This document shows positions 4,714-6,070 of a DNA stretch of 6,070 bases, piece after piece; the stretch's first letter is position 1; every line of letters begins with the position of its first letter. The notes beneath the pieces are model-generated. The model saw only the letters and a program-made list of their open reading frames with translations. It had not been told where the DNA came from and ran no database searches. The stretch spans positions 1 to 6,070 of the forward strand of contig CAZMRK010000779.1 in NCBI GenBank assembly GCA_964568355.1, written 5' to 3'. The DNA is from JAJPJX01 sp964568355 (GTDB taxonomy: Bacteria; Acidobacteriota; Terriglobia; Bryobacterales; Bryobacteraceae). A program made the translations under genes and the position numbers.

Positions 4714-5579
4714 AGCTCAAGCTCGGAATTCCCAAAGGCAGCCTGGAGAACGCCACGGTCGAGCTGTTTAAGCGGGCCGGCTTCAACATTACGACGAGCA
4801 GCCGGTCGTATTTTCCGGCCATCGACGATCCGGAAGTGGAGTGCATGCTCATCCGGGCGCAGGAGATGGCCCGCTACGTCGAAGACGGCATCCTGGATGC
4901 CGGGCTTACCGGGCGCGATTGGATTGCAGAAACCGAGGCCCAGGTGGAGCGCATCGCCGACCTGATCTACGCCAAGCAGAGCTTCGGCAAGGTGCGCTGG
5001 GTGCTGGCCGTCCCGGAGTCGTCGGCGTTTCGCTCGGTCGAGGATCTGCAAGGCAAGATTATTGCCACCGAATTAGTACAGACGACGCGCCGCTACCTGG
5101 CGGCGCATGGCGTCACCGCGAAGGTGGAGTTCAGTTGGGGCGCTACCGAAGTCAAGCCGCCCGTGCTGGCCGATGCCATCGTGGAGGTCACCGAGACCGG
5201 TTCTTCACTGCGGGCCAATAAGCTCAAGATCATCGACACGGTGCTCGAATCCAATACCCAGCTCATCGCCAACCTCGATTCGTGGAAAGACTCCTGGAAG
5301 CGCCGTAAGCTGGAAGACATGAAAATGGTTCTGGAAGGCGCGATCAATGCGCTGGGCAAGGTAGGGCTGATGCTCAACGTGCATCGGGAGAATCTCCCAG
5401 CCGTGCTCAGCGTTCTGCCCGCGTTGAAGCGGCCCACCATCTCGCACCTGAGCGATGAGGAGTGGCTGGCGGTCAACACCATCCTCGACGAGAGCGCGGT
5501 GCGCGACATCATTCCCCGCCTGAAGGCCGCCGGCGGGGAAGGCATTGTGGAGTATCCGTTGAACAAAATCGTTCCGTGA
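4710..5579 (+). CDS. hisG: ATP phosphoribosyltransferase, long form
   Basis: Catalyses the first committed step of histidine biosynthesis, joining ATP and PRPP to phosphoribosyl-ATP. At 289 residues it is the long form: two periplasmic-binding-protein-like catalytic lobes plus a C-terminal ACT-like regulatory domain (about 215-289; VHRENLPAVLSVLPALKRPT, LKAAGGEGIVEYPLNKIV), so it should work as a hexamer inhibited by histidine without HisZ. Catalytic marks: LGIPKGSLENATVELFKRAG (5-24), the ILDAGLTGRDW stretch (61-71), and the PRPP-binding loop DAIVEVTETGSSLRAN (155-170). The ATG overlaps the hisI stop by 4 nt. The hisD ATG starts 5 nt after the stop. No truncation or frameshift is seen. Confidence 0.97.
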   Translation: MKLKLGIPKGSLENATVELFKRAGFNITTSSRSYFPAIDDPEVECMLIRAQEMARYVEDGILDAGLTGRDWIAETEAQVERIADLIYAKQSFGKVRWVLAVPESSAFRSVEDLQGKIIATELVQTTRRYLAAHGVTAKVEFSWGATEVKPPVLADAIVEVTETGSSLRANKLKIIDTVLESNTQLIANLDSWKDSWKRRKLEDMKMVLEGAINALGKVGLMLNVHRENLPAVLSVLPALKRPTISHLSDEEWLAVNTILDESAVRDIIPRLKAAGGEGIVEYPLNKIVP

Positions 5580-5584
5580 GCGCC

Positions 5585-6070
5585 ATGATTCGCATCCTCC
5601 CCTCCACCCGGATTGGCAGCCTGCTCGCCCGGCGCAAGGCGCGCTTCACGGAGGCCGAACAGACGGTTCGCCCGATTCTGGAGGCCGTGCGCAAGAGCGG
5701 CGATCGCGCGCTGCTGGAATACGGGCGCAAGTTTGACGGCCTGGATCGCAAGTCGGTGCGGATTTCGAAGGTCGAACTGGAGCGCGCGGCGCGAGGTCTT
5801 GCGCCCGAGTTTCGGGATGCGGTGGCGATCGCCACGGCCAACATCCGCGCGTTCGCCCGGATGCAGATGCCGCCGGCGCAGATGCGCCAGGTGCGGCCCG
5901 GCCTGCGCCTGGGGCAGGTGATTCGCCCGCTCGATACGGTAGCGGCCTACATCCCGGCGGGCCGTTATCCGCTGCCATCCACCCTGATGATGACCGTTGT
6001 TCCGGCGCAGGTGGCCGGCGTGCCGAATATCTGTGTGGCCTCGCCGCGGCCGGTCGGCGAGATCCTGGGC
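5585..6070 (+). CDS. hisD: Histidinol dehydrogenase, N-terminal part
   Basis: The NAD-dependent, zinc-containing enzyme oxidises L-histidinol to L-histidine in two steps, the end of the pathway. Only the first 162 codons are in the window (full-length proteins have about 430 residues); the frame is open to the window edge. Family marks: TVRPILEAVRKSGDRALLEYGRKFDG (27-52, the usual start of the first domain), then QVIRPLDTVAAYIPAGRYPL (111-130) continuing into PSTLMMTVVPAQVAGVPNI, the conserved nucleotide-binding-side segment. The usual Gly-Gly of the YVPGG motif is Ala-Gly here, a known kind of variant. The start could instead be GTG at 5576, which overlaps the hisG stop (GTGA) and would add MSA in front; the ATG at 5585 is kept because relatives begin close to it and GTGAG precedes it. 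Third in the his operon. Confidence 0.95.
   Translation, partial: MIRILPSTRIGSLLARRKARFTEAEQTVRPILEAVRKSGDRALLEYGRKFDGLDRKSVRISKVELERAARGLAPEFRDAVAIATANIRAFARMQMPPAQMRQVRPGLRLGQVIRPLDTVAAYIPAGRYPLPSTLMMTVVPAQVAGVPNICVASPRPVGEILG

Noticed and set aside
1..6070. tRNA, rRNA, CRISPR array, insertion sequence or phage integration site
   Set aside because: I saw no cloverleaf, no regularly spaced direct repeats, no transposase frame and no terminal inverted repeats. Gene content is ordinary chromosomal.

Overview
The window looks like a chromosomal segment of a GC-rich (about 60% by eye) free-living bacterium. The mix of a long-form hisG, an RraA-like gene in an RND efflux operon and a PAS-PAS-GGDEF protein would fit Acidobacteriota (Bryobacter/Solibacter-like). 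That placement is an inference from gene style and codon use, not from a marker gene.

Minus strand, positions 1-2114: a tightly packed operon running right to left. It contains an RraA-like aldolase/decarboxylase-family gene (TTG start with a strong Shine-Dalgarno), a periplasmic adaptor of an RND efflux pump overlapping it by 8 nt, and, 4 nt further on, the N-terminus of the RND inner-membrane pump, cut by the window edge. Upstream of it (2232-2552) is a possible small single-pass membrane protein with its own candidate promoter. Next is a cytosolic tandem-PAS diguanylate cyclase (2639-4000), whose 3' end lies in a long imperfect inverted repeat.

Plus strand, positions 4151-6070: the start of a histidine biosynthesis operon, hisI-hisG-hisD (hisD cut by the window edge). 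The genes are coupled by an ATGA overlap and a 5-nt gap.

The most interesting part is the region before hisI. An extended -10 promoter is followed at once by a 24-codon ORF with five consecutive His codons. After it come an RNA segment able to pair either with the region just before the His codons or with the 5' arm of a terminator, and then a GC-rich hairpin plus T-run ending 6 nt before the hisI start codon. This is the full architecture of a ribosome-mediated his attenuator (hisL). The predicted transcription start falls at or within about 2 nt of the leader ATG, and no Shine-Dalgarno is visible, so the leader peptide is probably translated from a leaderless or nearly leaderless mRNA.

How the parts work together: histidine shortage would stall the leader ribosome on the His codons and let transcription continue into hisI (step 3 of the pathway), hisG (step 1) and hisD (last two steps). 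The long-form HisG carries its own C-terminal regulatory domain, so flux is probably also set by feedback inhibition. The efflux operon and the cyclase gene are transcribed away from his and have no evident functional link to it.
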